From assembly GCA_015665415.1 (NCBI GenBank), contig JADFAE010000010.1, positions 1-64,000 on the forward strand: DNA of 64,000 nt. Reading direction: 5' to 3'. A program made the translations under genes and the position numbers. How positions within the stretch are numbered: the first letter of the stretch is position 1; every line of letters begins with the position of its first letter. This DNA comes from Roseobacter sp. GTDB taxonomy: Bacteria > Pseudomonadota > Alphaproteobacteria > Rhodobacterales > Rhodobacteraceae. The notes beneath the pieces are model-generated. The model saw nothing but the letters and a program-made list of their open reading frames with translations, ran no database searches and was not told the DNA's origin. Shown piece by piece: positions 44,463 through 54,535 of the stretch.

Positions 44463-45437
44463 TCAGGAAGTGGCGTCATCCAGGATCGGCTGCCAGACAA
44501 AATCATTCATGGTCATCCATTCTTTCACCACTTCCTCGACGGGGCGGCCCTCAACGTCGACCGCGCCCATCATTGGCTGCTGGTCTTCGATATGCAGCGT
44601 GTAGGAGAACAGGACTTCAAAGGCAGCAGGCCATTTTTCCGCCAGCTGGCCCCAGCCTGCCTTCATGATCCGCGCGCTCTCAAAGCCACAATCATTGACG
44701 GCATTGGGGTTTGGCCCCCAAGAGGGATCGCTAAAACAGGCCGGTTCCGGTGTCGGCAACTGGACGAATTTCAGGTCATATTCCATCATCGCCCAATGCG
44801 GCTGCCAGAATGTCGCCAGGATCGCCGTATTGTTCTCGACGGCCTGTGCCAGCGCATCTGTCAGCGCGGCCTCATCCGCTGCGGGCGTATTCTGGAACGG
44901 CAAACCCAGGCCTGCGATCCGATCTGCACCCGGACTGCTCCAGACCTCCGGGTACCCCAACAGACGCCCCTCAGACCCAGTTTCAACCGTGGCAAAGACC
45001 GCCGCACAATCCCTCAGCGCCTCCCAGTTGGGCAAACCAGGACAGAGCTCTGCCACATGGGCCGGATAGACAAGACCTTCTTGCGCATAAAGTTCCAGAT
45101 CACCCAGATCGATGGTGCTGCCACTTGCCATATGGCCGTCAACCTCTGCCGTCTGGCTGGTCGACCAGATTTCCACATTGGCATGGATATCGCCGGCAAC
45201 CATAGCGTCCCAGACATCCAGGTTGCTGGCCGCCACATATTCCACCTGATAGCCCGCCGCCTTGAGCATTTCGCCGGCCACATAGGTGCTGACCTGGTGA
45301 CCAGTCCAATCATTCAAGGCCAGCCGGATCGGCGTATCCACATCGCCCAGTTCCGCGGCTCCCGCCATACTTGCAATCACGCCAGAAGCACCAATGGCGG
45401 CCACGATAGTCGATTTCAACAAATTCTTACCCTTCAT
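44463..45437 (-). CDS. glycine betaine/proline-type ABC substrate-binding protein
   Basis: A 324-residue periplasmic binding protein of the OpuAC family. An N-terminal signal (LLKSTIVAAIGASGVIASMAGA) is followed by the domain with NDWTGHQVSTYVAGEMLKAAGY and several tryptophans typical of aromatic-box binding of quaternary amines. The C-terminal GWGQLAEKWP and VFSYTLHIEDQQPMM also fit. No permease or ATPase gene is adjacent, so it is an orphan. The ligand may be betaine, choline, proline betaine or a related compound. Confidence 0.82.
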   Translation of the reverse strand: MKGKNLLKSTIVAAIGASGVIASMAGAAELGDVDTPIRLALNDWTGHQVSTYVAGEMLKAAGYQVEYVAASNLDVWDAMVAGDIHANVEIWSTSQTAEVDGHMASGSTIDLGDLELYAQEGLVYPAHVAELCPGLPNWEALRDCAAVFATVETGSEGRLLGYPEVWSSPGADRIAGLGLPFQNTPAADEAALTDALAQAVENNTAILATFWQPHWAMMEYDLKFVQLPTPEPACFSDPSWGPNPNAVNDCGFESARIMKAGWGQLAEKWPAAFEVLFSYTLHIEDQQPMMGAVDVEGRPVEEVVKEWMTMNDFVWQPILDDATS

Positions 45438-45658
45438 TTGCTGCCAGAGGACGAACAGACAGGGATCCATGCACCGATCTTTGACCCTGCTCATGTGGCG
45501 TCAAAGCGCCTCCCTCCCAATCCCAACCGGCTGAGTTACAAAGGAAATATGGGCGCCCAAACGTTAAGCAAATACCAAGCCACGCCCAGTTCGGTCGCAA
45601 ATCGAACACTCAAATTCGACGACTTTTAAGTTGATTCAGCCCCGCCCGTCGCAAAGTT

Positions 45659-45690
45659 GAAAAAAAGGGGCGGATCTTTCGATCCCCCCC
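45659..45690 (-). terminator. Rho-independent terminator of proS
   Basis: On the minus strand GGGGGGGATC-GAAA-GATCCGCCCC (one mismatch) is followed by a T-run (plus-strand A-run at 45659-45666), 26 bp after the proS stop. Confidence 0.85.
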
Positions 45691-45716
45691 TACAATCACA
45701 ACCAGAATCCTGGCTC

Positions 45717-47072
45717 TCAAAATCCGCGACCGGCTCCGTGCAGCGCATAGATTTCTGCAATCTTCTTCACCGCCTCTTCAGGGCTCAGTTCCTCGCTTTC
45801 GCCGCTGCGGCGCGAAGTGAGCTCGACCACACCGTTTTTCAGACCGCGCGGACCAACGGTGATACGCCAGGGCAGACCAATCAGATCCATGGTGGCGAAC
45901 TTGCCACCTGCCCGTTCTTTGCGATCATCATACAGCGGTTCAAGGCCCAGCGCCGTCAGGGCTGCATATAGCTGATTACAGGCCGCATCGGCTTCGTCGT
46001 CGCCCTGCTTGAGGTTGACGATGCCACAGTGGAACGGGGTCACGCCCTCGGGCCAGATGATTCCCTTGTCGTCATGGCTGGCCTCGATGATGGCCCCCAA
46101 CAGACGCGAGACACCAATACCGTGGCTGCCCATATGCACCGGTGTGGGCTTGCCATCGGGGCCCTGAACCGTGGCATTCAGCGCCTCGGAGTATTTGGTG
46201 CCGAAATAGAAGATCTGGCCAACTTCGATGCCGCGCGCCACCCGACGGCGCTCTTCGGGCACCGCGTTAAACAGCGCTTCATCATGAGTCTCGTCGGTGC
46301 GGGCATATTTCGAGGTGAACTCTTCCAGCACGCCCTGACACTGTTCGACATTGTCATAGTCGATTTCACGATCACCAAAGCTGAGATCGGTGACGGCGCT
46401 GTCATAAAACACCTCCGACTCGCCGGTTTCCGCCAGCACCAGGAATTCATGGGTGTAATCGCCACCAATCGGGCCACCATCCGCGCGCATCGGAATCGCC
46501 TGCAGCCCCATCCGCTCATAGGTGCGCAGATAGGTCACCAGATGGCGGTTATAGGCGTGCAGCGCGTCCTCTTTGGAGAGGTCGAAGTTATAGCCATCCT
46601 TCATGTAGAATTCGCGGCCCCGCATCACGCCAAAGCGCGGGCGGATTTCATCACGGAATTTCCACTGGATCTGATACATGGTCAGCGGCAGGTCTTTATA
46701 GCTGCTGACATGAGCGCGGAAAATATCGGTGATCAGTTCTTCCGCCGTTGGCGTGAACAGCATATCGCGCCCGTGACGGTCCTGCACGCGCAGCATTTCC
46801 TGGCCATAGTCGTCATAGCGACCGGATTCACGCCACAGGTCAGCACCTTGCATGGTTGGCATCAGCATCGGCATGTGACCGGCGCGCTGTTGCTCTTCGT
46901 GCACGATGCCCTCGAGCTTTTTCAGCACTTTGAAGCCCAGCGGCAACCAGGAGTAAATCCCGGCGGAGGACTGCTTGATCATGCCAGCGCGCAGCATGTA
47001 GCGGTGACTGACGATCTGGGCCTCGGAGGGGTTCTCTTTCAGAACAGGCAGGAAGTAACGGGACAGGCGCAT
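45717..47072 (-). CDS. proS: prolyl-tRNA synthetase
   Basis: A 451-residue class II synthetase. Motif 1 ([17 protein letters not shown]), motif 2 ([30 protein letters not shown]) and motif 3 ([14 protein letters not shown]) are clear, followed by a C-terminal anticodon-binding domain ([24 protein letters not shown]). There is no editing insertion domain between motifs 2 and 3, which is the usual form in alphaproteobacteria. Charges tRNA-Pro with proline. The 340-bp region upstream holds no recognised T-box. Confidence 0.93.
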   Translation of the reverse strand: MRLSRYFLPVLKENPSEAQIVSHRYMLRAGMIKQSSAGIYSWLPLGFKVLKKLEGIVHEEQQRAGHMPMLMPTMQGADLWRESGRYDDYGQEMLRVQDRHGRDMLFTPTAEELITDIFRAHVSSYKDLPLTMYQIQWKFRDEIRPRFGVMRGREFYMKDGYNFDLSKEDALHAYNRHLVTYLRTYERMGLQAIPMRADGGPIGGDYTHEFLVLAETGESEVFYDSAVTDLSFGDREIDYDNVEQCQGVLEEFTSKYARTDETHDEALFNAVPEERRRVARGIEVGQIFYFGTKYSEALNATVQGPDGKPTPVHMGSHGIGVSRLLGAIIEASHDDKGIIWPEGVTPFHCGIVNLKQGDDEADAACNQLYAALTALGLEPLYDDRKERAGGKFATMDLIGLPWRITVGPRGLKNGVVELTSRRSGESEELSPEEAVKKIAEIYALHGAGRGF

Positions 47073-47412
47073 CTTGGCTCCTAGGCTGATGAGGTACGGA
47101 AATATATCGAGTTCCAGCCCGGTTTAGTGGCTGTAATCGATGCGGGCAAGTGGGCAGGTCTCAGTCGGCAAAATGGGAACCCACCTCATCGCCCTGCCAA
47201 CTGCATCAGCATTTGCCAGCCAGGGAACCAAGCCCGCTTCGCAAATCCCGGAGACAATCCGCGGTCCTGCCCTTTATCCACCTTGCAGCCCTCCCATGTC
47301 GCATTTGCATCTTCACGCCGCAAAACAACTTGAATGGCCATACAAGAATCGGCTTTGTTAGCGGAAACGCCCGACATGCTTCAGGGCCAACTTCAGTCTT
47401 TGGAGAGAAGAC
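47073..47412. other. divergent intergenic region proS / FAD oxidoreductase
   Basis: 340 bp with promoters for both divergent genes presumed. No gene, riboswitch or clear dyad is recognised. Confidence 0.4.
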
Positions 47413-48777
47413 GTGACCAAGACAATTCTGGAACCAGCCCGCGAAACTCCCGTGATCCATGAAACCGAAGTGCTGGTCATCGGCTCAGGGCCCGGTGGGT
47501 TGGCCGCCGCGCTTGCCGCCGCGCGAGCGGGGGTTGAGGTCACGCTGCTGGATCGCTTTGGCTGTTTTGGTGGCAATATCACCACCGTCGGGGTCGAAGG
47601 CTTTGCCTGGTATCGCCATGAGCAGACCGTCGAGGCTGGTGGCATCGGCTGGGAGTTCGAGGACCGCGCCAAATCCATGGGTGCCGCCGTGCCCGAAAGC
47701 CAGTCCTTGTCCTATGAGCTGGACAGCGAGGGTTTCAAACTGGTGGCTGACAGGCTGGTCGAAGAAGCGGGCATTCACCCAATGCTGCATCGCACATTTG
47801 TGGCGCCGATCCGCGAAGGCAACCGCATCAGTGGCGTCATCGTCGAAAGCAAGGCAGGCCGCGAGGCGGTGCTGGCCAAACGGGTGATCGACGCCACCGG
47901 CGACGCCGATATTGCACAGATGATGGGGGCCCCCACCCTCAAGACCCCTGTCGAAGAAATGCAGGCCGCCAGCGTCATGTTCCACATCGCCGGTGTCGAC
48001 AAGCCCAGGTTTATCGAGGGCGTCAAAGCCGACCCGCAAACCTATGCCGACTGGTCAACCGGTGAGTGGCAGGTGGAGACCTCGGGCAAGGAAGATGCGA
48101 TGTATTCGCCCTTTCTCGCCAAACCCTTTGGTCAGGCGATCCGCGACGGGGTGATCCCGGCGCATCTCAACACCATTGGCGGCACCTGGGGGGCTGTGCA
48201 TGACAGCGGCGAGATGACCTATATGAACCTGGTACATCTGGCGGGCATTGACGGCACCGACCCGGACAGCATGACCAAGGGCGAGATCGAGGGCCGCAAG
48301 CAGGCGATGCTGGCGATTGAGGCACTCAAGGCCTATACCCCCGGCTGCGAAGCAGCCCGCCTGCGCAATTTTGGCATGACAATTGGCATCCGCGACACCC
48401 GCAAGATCGACGCCATGCACAACATCACCGAGGATGAGACCCGCAATCAGGGCCGCTTTGACGACAGTATCGGCATCTACCCAGAGTTCATCGACGGCTA
48501 CGGCGTACTGATCCTGCCCACCACCGGCCGCTACATGCAGATCCCCTACCGCTGCATGCTGCCCAAGGGGGTCGAGGGCCTGCTGGTGACAGGCCGCGCC
48601 ATTGGCGGCGACAAGATCGCCCATGCCGCCACCCGCAACATGGCCTGTTGTGCAGTCGCCGGCCAGGGGGCTGGCATCGCTGCCGCCTATTCGGTCCAGC
48701 AGGATTGTGCACTCGATGCCGTGGATATCACTGCCGTGCAGAGTGAGTTGAAACGCCAGGGCGTTCGTATCCACTAA
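47413..48777 (+). CDS. FAD-dependent oxidoreductase (FAD_oxidored family)
   Basis: A 454-residue flavoprotein. The N-terminal Rossmann motif is VLVIGSGPGGLAAALAAARAG, followed by LDRFGCFGGNITTVGVE. The C-terminal GRAIGGDKIAHAATRNMACC and GQGAGIAAAYSV are the second FAD contact typical of this family, which includes uncharacterised dehydrogenases. It starts with GTG, preceded by GGAGAG. A substrate cannot be assigned. It stands alone ahead of the AI-2E family gene. Confidence 0.83.
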   Translation: MTKTILEPARETPVIHETEVLVIGSGPGGLAAALAAARAGVEVTLLDRFGCFGGNITTVGVEGFAWYRHEQTVEAGGIGWEFEDRAKSMGAAVPESQSLSYELDSEGFKLVADRLVEEAGIHPMLHRTFVAPIREGNRISGVIVESKAGREAVLAKRVIDATGDADIAQMMGAPTLKTPVEEMQAASVMFHIAGVDKPRFIEGVKADPQTYADWSTGEWQVETSGKEDAMYSPFLAKPFGQAIRDGVIPAHLNTIGGTWGAVHDSGEMTYMNLVHLAGIDGTDPDSMTKGEIEGRKQAMLAIEALKAYTPGCEAARLRNFGMTIGIRDTRKIDAMHNITEDETRNQGRFDDSIGIYPEFIDGYGVLILPTTGRYMQIPYRCMLPKGVEGLLVTGRAIGGDKIAHAATRNMACCAVAGQGAGIAAAYSVQQDCALDAVDITAVQSELKRQGVRIH

Positions 48778-48924
48778 AACAAGACCGTAGCGCCTTTGGG
48801 GCAAGGCGCTGGGAACACGTCGTGCCTGCCAAATTCATGCAGGAGACCCTTGCAAGCACGCCTGCCTTGGGCAATGACTTGCATCAGACAGTTTTGGTTG
48901 TTCTCGCACAAAGGCACGGCACGC

Positions 48925-50007
48925 ATGGCTCTTCCGGCACAGAAACAGTTCAAATACTGGGGCATTGCCGCTCTGGTCTTTTCCGTTGTCCTGTGGTCGC
49001 TGGGAAACGTTCTGCTGCCCTTTGTGCTGGGGGCAGCCATTGCCTATATGATTGACCCGGTGGCCGACCGGCTCGAAACCATGGGGCTCAGCCGCGCCGC
49101 GGCCACAGCCGTAATCGTTGTCCTGTCCATTCTGGTCTTCCTTCTGGCACTGCTGATTGTGCTACCTACGCTGATTTCCCAGATGATAGAGCTGGCCCGC
49201 ATCCTGCCGGAGGCCTTTCGTGATCTGCGCAGCTTTGCCCAGACCCATTTCCCGTCGGTGTTCACCGAAGGCAGCCGCGCCCAGCAAACCATCGCCTCGA
49301 TTGCAGGCACCCTGCAGGGCAAAGGTATTGAGCTGATCGAAGGCATCGTCGGATCCGCTGCTTCGCTTCTCAACGTGTTGGTTCTGTTTGTGATTGTCCC
49401 TGTGGTGGCCGTCTACCTGCTGCTGGACTGGGACCGGATGATCGCCCGTGTTGATGCCTTGCTGCCCCGGGATCATGCCCCGGTCATCCGCCGTCTGATG
49501 GCCCAGATCGACGCGGTTCTGGCATCCTTTATTCGCGGCATGGGCACCGTCTGCCTGATCCTTGGCAGCTACTACGCCATCTCCTTGATGATTGTTGGCC
49601 TCAACTTTGGCCTGGCGGTGGGGTTCATTGCCGGGCTGGTCACCTTTATCCCCTATCTCGGGGCTCTGATCGGCGGTGCCCTGGCCATTGGCCTGGCCCT
49701 GTTCCAGTTCTGGGGCGACTGGTGGTCCATCGGCATCGTCGGCGCGATCTTTGCCCTTGGCCAGGTGATCGAGGGCAACTACCTGACGCCCAAGCTGGTA
49801 GGCAATTCCGTTGGCCTGCATCCGGTCTGGCTGCTGCTGGCCCTCTCTGTCTTTGGCGCGCTCTTTGGTTTTGTTGGCATGCTGGTGGCGGTTCCGGTCG
49901 CCGCCGCGCTGGGAGTGGTTGCGCGTTTCCTCGTGGAACAGTATCTCGACAGTCGATTGTATCGCGGGTTCGAACACCCGGCCTCGCAGCAACAAGACGA
50001 GCAGTAA
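48925..50007 (+). CDS. AI-2E family transporter (UPF0118)
   Basis: A 360-residue membrane protein of the TqsA/PerM family with about seven helices. Family-typical segments include IDPVADRLETMGLSRAAA, the long central helical loop, LGALIGGALAIGLALF and the ending QVIEGNYLTPKLVGNSVGLHPVW. Several members work as ion antiporters or exporters; quorum-signal export is not established here. The start is the ATG at MALPAQKQF. One base separates its stop from the hdaA start. Confidence 0.86.
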   Translation: MALPAQKQFKYWGIAALVFSVVLWSLGNVLLPFVLGAAIAYMIDPVADRLETMGLSRAAATAVIVVLSILVFLLALLIVLPTLISQMIELARILPEAFRDLRSFAQTHFPSVFTEGSRAQQTIASIAGTLQGKGIELIEGIVGSAASLLNVLVLFVIVPVVAVYLLLDWDRMIARVDALLPRDHAPVIRRLMAQIDAVLASFIRGMGTVCLILGSYYAISLMIVGLNFGLAVGFIAGLVTFIPYLGALIGGALAIGLALFQFWGDWWSIGIVGAIFALGQVIEGNYLTPKLVGNSVGLHPVWLLLALSVFGALFGFVGMLVAVPVAAALGVVARFLVEQYLDSRLYRGFEHPASQQQDEQ

Positions 50008-50008
50008 A

Positions 50009-50728
50009 ATGGCACGACAACTCAGCTTTGATCTGCCCGCCAAAACGGCACTGGGGCGGGACGACTTCTTTGTTGCGCCCTCCAATGCCATGGCGGTGGC
50101 GCTGCTGGATCCCGCCTTCCATTGGCCCAGTGGCAAGCTGGTGCTGACCGGCCCGGCTGGATCGGGCAAAACCCATCTTGCCCATGTCTGGGCCAGCCAA
50201 TCCGGGGCGCAGATCCTGCAGGCGCGTGATCTGGACGATTCTCAGGTGCCGACCCTGGCCCAAGGCCCCGTGGTGATCGAGGATGCCCCCGCCGTGGCGG
50301 GCAATACAGAGGCCCAAAACACCCTGTTTCATCTACATAATCTGGTTCTCTCCAATGGGCATGCCCTGATGCTGACGGGGCGGGCCGCGCCAAATCTGTG
50401 GCAATTGACCCTGCCCGATCTGCAAAGCCGGGTGCAGGCTGCCACCCATGCCGAGCTGCAGGCACCGGACGACGCGCTGCTGGCGGTGGTGCTGGCAAAA
50501 CTGTTCAATGACAGGCAGGTCACGCCAAAAGCTGATGTCATTCCCTATCTGGTGGCCCACATGGACCGGTCCTTTGCCGCCGCCGCCCTGATCGTTGAGC
50601 AGCTGGACAATCTATCCCTGTCTGAGGGGCGCACCCTGTCCCGCCCGCTCGCGGTCAGACTGATGTCACAGGATCGCCCAGATGCCCTGCCAGAACAGAC
50701 ACCAGATGTCGCAGCCGCAAGCGATTGA
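50009..50728 (+). CDS. hdaA: DnaA regulatory inactivator homolog HdaA
   Basis: A 239-residue AAA+ protein related to DnaA domain III. The N-terminal RQLSFDLP is a beta-clamp-binding motif, and Walker A is GPAGSGKT at 48-55. With the DNA polymerase clamp it promotes hydrolysis of DnaA-ATP, stopping over-initiation. The C-terminal DNA-binding domain of DnaA is absent. It is coupled to the AI-2E gene upstream and lies 42 bp before ppx, which in related genomes is usually separated by a polyphosphate kinase gene. Confidence 0.86.
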   Translation: MARQLSFDLPAKTALGRDDFFVAPSNAMAVALLDPAFHWPSGKLVLTGPAGSGKTHLAHVWASQSGAQILQARDLDDSQVPTLAQGPVVIEDAPAVAGNTEAQNTLFHLHNLVLSNGHALMLTGRAAPNLWQLTLPDLQSRVQAATHAELQAPDDALLAVVLAKLFNDRQVTPKADVIPYLVAHMDRSFAAAALIVEQLDNLSLSEGRTLSRPLAVRLMSQDRPDALPEQTPDVAAASD

Positions 50729-50770
50729 CCCAAGCCCGGGCTTGGCCCATCGTGACGCAGAAAGCAAAAA

Positions 50771-52330
50771 ATGGACGAGGCGCCCATGACCGCAGCCCAA
50801 GACAGCTCTGCCGCCGATTGGGGCCCTTTTGGCCGCCCTGTGTTTGAAGACCCCAGCGCCCGTGCCCTATCCCGTGTCGGCGTGGTCGATGTAGGATCGA
50901 ACTCGGTGCGTATGGTCATCTTTGACGGCGCTGCCCGTAGTCCGGCCTATTTCTACAATGAAAAGATCATGTGTGCGCTCGGGGCCGGCCTCTCAGAGAC
51001 CGGTAAGCTGAACCCAGAAGGCCGGGCCCGCGCCTTGTCAGCGCTGCGCCGGTTTCAGCATCTGGCCCGTGGCATGGGACTGCCGGGGCTGTCGGTGGTT
51101 GCCACCGCAGCGGTGCGTGATGCCAAGGATGGGTCCGACTTCTGCGCCGAGGTCCTGCGCGAGACCGGGCTCAAGATCTGGGTCATTGACGGCCGCGAAG
51201 AGGCGCGGCTCTCGGCCCAGGGCGTTCTGCTGGGTTGGCCTGGCTCTTATGGGTTGGTCTGCGATATTGGCGGCTCGTCCATGGAATTGGCCGAAATCCA
51301 TGATGGTGAAGTCGGCAAGCGGGTGACCTCTTCTTTAGGGCCACTCAAGCTGCGCGACATCAAAGGTGGGCGCAGCGGGCGCAAGAAACACATCGCCGCG
51401 GCCATGCAGGGCCTGAGTGAGCAGATGGGCAAACAGACCGACCGTCTGTTCCTGGTGGGCGGCAGCTGGCGTGCCATTGCCCGCGTCGACATGATGCGGC
51501 GCGGCTATCCGCTGCGGGTTCTGCACGAATACCGCATGAGCGCGCGCGATGTGCGCGAGACGCTGAAATACATCGATGCCACCGATCTGAATGAGCTGCG
51601 CGCGGCCTGCGGCATCTCAAGCGCCCGCATGTCATTGGTGCCCTATGCCATTGATGTGTTGTCCCGTCTGGTCAAGACCTTCAAGCCCAAGGACATTGCG
51701 ATCTCCAGCTATGGCATCCGCGAAGGCCTGCTCTATGAGCAGATGCCTCAGCGCTTGCGCAACCGGGACCCGCTGGTGGAATCCTGCCGCTTTGCCGAGG
51801 CCAAGGACGCCCGCCTGCCCGGCTTTGGCAAGACGCTCTATGATTTTGTCATTCCGCTGTTCAACTCCAGCCCCCATACCACCAAACGCCTGATCAAGGC
51901 TGCCTGCCTGTTGCATGACGTGAGCTGGCGCGCCCACCCGGACTACCGCGCTGAGGTTTGCTTTGAGAATGCCACCCGCGCCAATCTGGGCGGCCTGAAA
52001 CACTCTGAACGTATTTTTCTCGGGCTTGCTCTGTTGCACCGTTATCGCAACAAACGGCAGGGCACCGCCTATGAATACCTCTATGATCTGCTTGACGAAA
52101 AAGGCCAGAAAGAGGCCGAAATCCTGGGCAAGGCAATGCGCTTTGGCGCCATGCTAATGGTGAGCAACTCCGGCGAAATCGGCAAGCTGAAATGGCAACC
52201 CCGCAAGCGCCATCTCTCGCTGGAGCTGCCGCGAGCCTCCAAGGATCTGTTTGGTGAGGTCGCCGAAGGGAGATTGAACTCCCTTGCTGGCACCCTGGAA
52301 GCAGAGCTGAGCGTCAAGATCACCAAATAG
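50771..52330 (+). CDS. ppx: Ppx/GppA family exopolyphosphatase
   Basis: A 519-residue ASKHA-fold phosphatase. The N-terminal VGVVDVGSNSVRMVIFDG and the motif VCDIGGSSMELAEI are the family phosphate-binding elements. A C-terminal HD-like helical domain (ACLLHDVSWRAHP) follows. It degrades polyphosphate and/or pppGpp. The upstream ATG (MDEAPMTAAQ) is used; a start 15 bases later is possible. It follows hdaA directly, with no polyphosphate kinase in between. Confidence 0.86.
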   Translation: MDEAPMTAAQDSSAADWGPFGRPVFEDPSARALSRVGVVDVGSNSVRMVIFDGAARSPAYFYNEKIMCALGAGLSETGKLNPEGRARALSALRRFQHLARGMGLPGLSVVATAAVRDAKDGSDFCAEVLRETGLKIWVIDGREEARLSAQGVLLGWPGSYGLVCDIGGSSMELAEIHDGEVGKRVTSSLGPLKLRDIKGGRSGRKKHIAAAMQGLSEQMGKQTDRLFLVGGSWRAIARVDMMRRGYPLRVLHEYRMSARDVRETLKYIDATDLNELRAACGISSARMSLVPYAIDVLSRLVKTFKPKDIAISSYGIREGLLYEQMPQRLRNRDPLVESCRFAEAKDARLPGFGKTLYDFVIPLFNSSPHTTKRLIKAACLLHDVSWRAHPDYRAEVCFENATRANLGGLKHSERIFLGLALLHRYRNKRQGTAYEYLYDLLDEKGQKEAEILGKAMRFGAMLMVSNSGEIGKLKWQPRKRHLSLELPRASKDLFGEVAEGRLNSLAGTLEAELSVKITK

Positions 52331-52442
52331 GACAGCTCAGGAATATGCTGATGGCCTGGTTCAGATCGCGCACTGCTCGGATCTAGTTTCTTTTCAGCGA
52401 ACTGCAAAAAGGGGGCCCGCAATCGGTCCCACAACGCTGTGA

Positions 52443-52820
52443 TCAGATGTCGGTGGCCCCGCTTTCGCCTGCGTCGTCATCCCTATTCGGTGCTTCGGGC
52501 CTTTCCGGTTTGCGGCGGATGATGATATCGCCATTGGGCAGGATTTCCGGCGCCTCATAGCGGCTCCAATCCTCGACCTGTTCGGCGATGTCTGCCAGGG
52601 CCGGTCCCATCTCGGTCAGAAAGTTCTGCATCGAGGGCCCAATCGTCGCCATCAGCCCCTCCAATTCTTCAAGCGAAGGTGCCATCTCCTTGCGCAATCC
52701 TTCCCAGAACAGCTCAGCGCCGCGCTCCATCAGACTGCTGCCGCTGTCGCTATCCTCGGCGATAGTTGGCGTGGCGACGATCGAGGCGATGACAAACAAA
52801 GGGGTAAATAGCTGTTTCAT
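52443..52820 (-). CDS. small periplasmic hypothetical protein
   Basis: A 125-residue protein with signal peptide MKQLFTPLFVIASIVATPTIA. The mature part is acidic and amphipathic (LMERGAELFWEGLRKEMAPSLEELEGLM), contains SRYEAPEILPNGDIIIRRKP and ends in a disordered, acidic tail. I recognise no enzyme motif. It lies 31 bp after the nuclease-like gene, so may be co-transcribed with it. Confidence 0.7.
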   Translation of the reverse strand: MKQLFTPLFVIASIVATPTIAEDSDSGSSLMERGAELFWEGLRKEMAPSLEELEGLMATIGPSMQNFLTEMGPALADIAEQVEDWSRYEAPEILPNGDIIIRRKPERPEAPNRDDDAGESGATDI

Positions 52821-52851
52821 GGGATCACCATAGGCTGTTGGCACAGAAATT

Positions 52852-53847
52852 TTAAGTCAGATCAAGATCGAGCGAGACGGGGAAATGATCCGATGCGGTC
52901 AACAGCGCATCACGCAGCCCCTCATCCCCATAACATTCCGCATCCTCAAAGGGATGCCAGATGCGCCATTGCGGGGCAAAGGCCTCCAGCCCTGACGAGA
53001 TCATGATATAATCCAGCAGGGCGCGAAAATAGCGTTTGGTTTCGGGATTATAGAACCGCGATGTCGAGGGCAAAACATGCTGACGCGGCTGCAGCAGGAT
53101 ACGCGCATGAGGGTCGACCAGCTCCTGCCCCATCACAATCTCCACCGAGGACTTGCCAAATAGCCGCTCATATTCATCCAACCCCGGCCCGTCGTTGAGG
53201 TCTCCCAGAACCACCACATGCTGACCAAGTGCGACATGCTCCTTGATGCGCCGGTGCAGCCAGATCGCCTGGGCCAGCTGCTTGCGCCGGTTGGCAATCG
53301 AAATCCGCGCCACCTCCTCTGGACCCTTGGCACCATGCGGCGCCTTTGACTTCAGATGCGCACCGATCATCCGCAGCTCGACCCCGCCCCGGGTGACAAG
53401 TTTCAATTCCAGCGGTGGCTTGGAAAAACGCACCCGATCCATACGATCATCAACATCCAGATCGATCTGAAAACTCTGATCGAATCGTGGCGCTGCCGCG
53501 CTGGCCTGTGGGTCCGCCACTGCAGTCAACACGTCCGGATCAAAGAGCAGCGCAATCTCTTGGTGGGTGTCATTTGCAAACCCCATGATCGCTTGACGGC
53601 AGCGCAACCCGGCCTCTGCGGCAAAGGTTTCCAGCGCCCGCACCGTATTCTGTTTGCGCCCGGTGTTGGGGGCCTCGATCACCATCACCGCATCCGCATC
53701 CAGCCGCTGCAACACCTGAGCAATGGCCATGCCCTGGGCATAGCGATCCACCCCGTAGCGGCCCGAAGCCTTGTCATCCAGCATCAAGTGGTCTGCGTCA
53801 TCAAAGAGATGCGAGAACCACTCGATATTATAGGTGACGAGGCGCAT
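52852..53847 (-). CDS. endonuclease/exonuclease/phosphatase family protein
   Basis: A 331-residue EEP-fold protein. MRLVTYNIEWFSHLF, the HLKSKAPHG and VVLGDLNDGPG motifs, and the C-terminal ASDHFPVSLDLDL place the active-site residues. No signal peptide; likely cytoplasmic. Substrate could be DNA, RNA or a phospholipid. Its start overlaps the 3' end of the TerB-DnaJ gene by 20 bp; an upstream ATG at 53871 is the alternative. Part of a run of genes on the minus strand, 55.7-52.4 kb. Confidence 0.83.
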   Translation of the reverse strand: MRLVTYNIEWFSHLFDDADHLMLDDKASGRYGVDRYAQGMAIAQVLQRLDADAVMVIEAPNTGRKQNTVRALETFAAEAGLRCRQAIMGFANDTHQEIALLFDPDVLTAVADPQASAAAPRFDQSFQIDLDVDDRMDRVRFSKPPLELKLVTRGGVELRMIGAHLKSKAPHGAKGPEEVARISIANRRKQLAQAIWLHRRIKEHVALGQHVVVLGDLNDGPGLDEYERLFGKSSVEIVMGQELVDPHARILLQPRQHVLPSTSRFYNPETKRYFRALLDYIMISSGLEAFAPQWRIWHPFEDAECYGDEGLRDALLTASDHFPVSLDLDLT

Positions 53848-54526
53848 GGGCAGAGCATCCGTTGATTTCATCCCAGGCCCTGTTGATGTCGATCATCCGC
53901 TTTTCAGCCAGCCGCACCGCCTCTTCCGGCACGCCGCGCGCGATCATCGCATCCGGATGGGTTTCTCGGACCAACTGGCGCCAATGCTTGCGGATCTGCT
54001 CAAGCGGCATCTCCGGCACCACGCCCAGAACCGTATAGGGATCCTTGGGCGCATCTGGCACAAAACGCGCCCTCAGCGCCTGAAACTGCTGCGGCGACTG
54101 TTCGAAGATCCGGCTCACCTGCTCCAGAAACTCGTTCTCGCCAGGGTGATAGAAGCCATCTGCCATGGCGATGTGAAACAGCCCCTCCATCAGATCACAC
54201 AGAGTGCTGGGATCCGAGGCAAACATACGCTGAATACGGGCGGCATAGTCCTGATAGCCGGCCACATCGGTCCGGGCCATGTCAAAGACGCGGGCTGCCC
54301 CGGCCTCATCGTTGCGCGCAATCTGGAACACTTCGCGAAAGGCGGTCACCTCATCGCGGGTCACCTGCCCATCTGCCTTGGCCATCTTGGCACCAAGCGC
54401 AATGACGGCAATGGCAAAGCCAACCGTTCGTTCAGGAGGCGCGCGCAGACGGTCAAAAACCTCGGCCAGGCTTTCACCCTGACCCAGCGCTGCAAGGGCA
54501 TCAGATATTCGCGACCACAGAGACAT
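53828..54526 (-). CDS. TerB-DnaJ (DjlA-like) co-chaperone
   Basis: A 232-residue protein with a TerB-type domain (AIAVIALGAKMAKADGQVTRDEVTAF, and FHIAMADGFYHPGENEFL) and a C-terminal J domain with YTVLGVVPEMPLEQIRKHWRQLVRETHPDAM containing the essential HPD. This matches DjlA, minus the N-terminal membrane helix. J domains stimulate DnaK ATPase. It overlaps the nuclease-like gene and lies 9 bp after the GNAT gene's end. Confidence 0.83.
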   Translation of the reverse strand: MSLWSRISDALAALGQGESLAEVFDRLRAPPERTVGFAIAVIALGAKMAKADGQVTRDEVTAFREVFQIARNDEAGAARVFDMARTDVAGYQDYAARIQRMFASDPSTLCDLMEGLFHIAMADGFYHPGENEFLEQVSRIFEQSPQQFQALRARFVPDAPKDPYTVLGVVPEMPLEQIRKHWRQLVRETHPDAMIARGVPEEAVRLAEKRMIDINRAWDEINGCSAHAPRHL

Positions 54527-54535
54527 GCGCCCAGT

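Noticed and set aside
46029-47084. 351-codon frame antisense to proS
   Set aside because: It is the complementary shadow of a conserved gene with high third-position GC.
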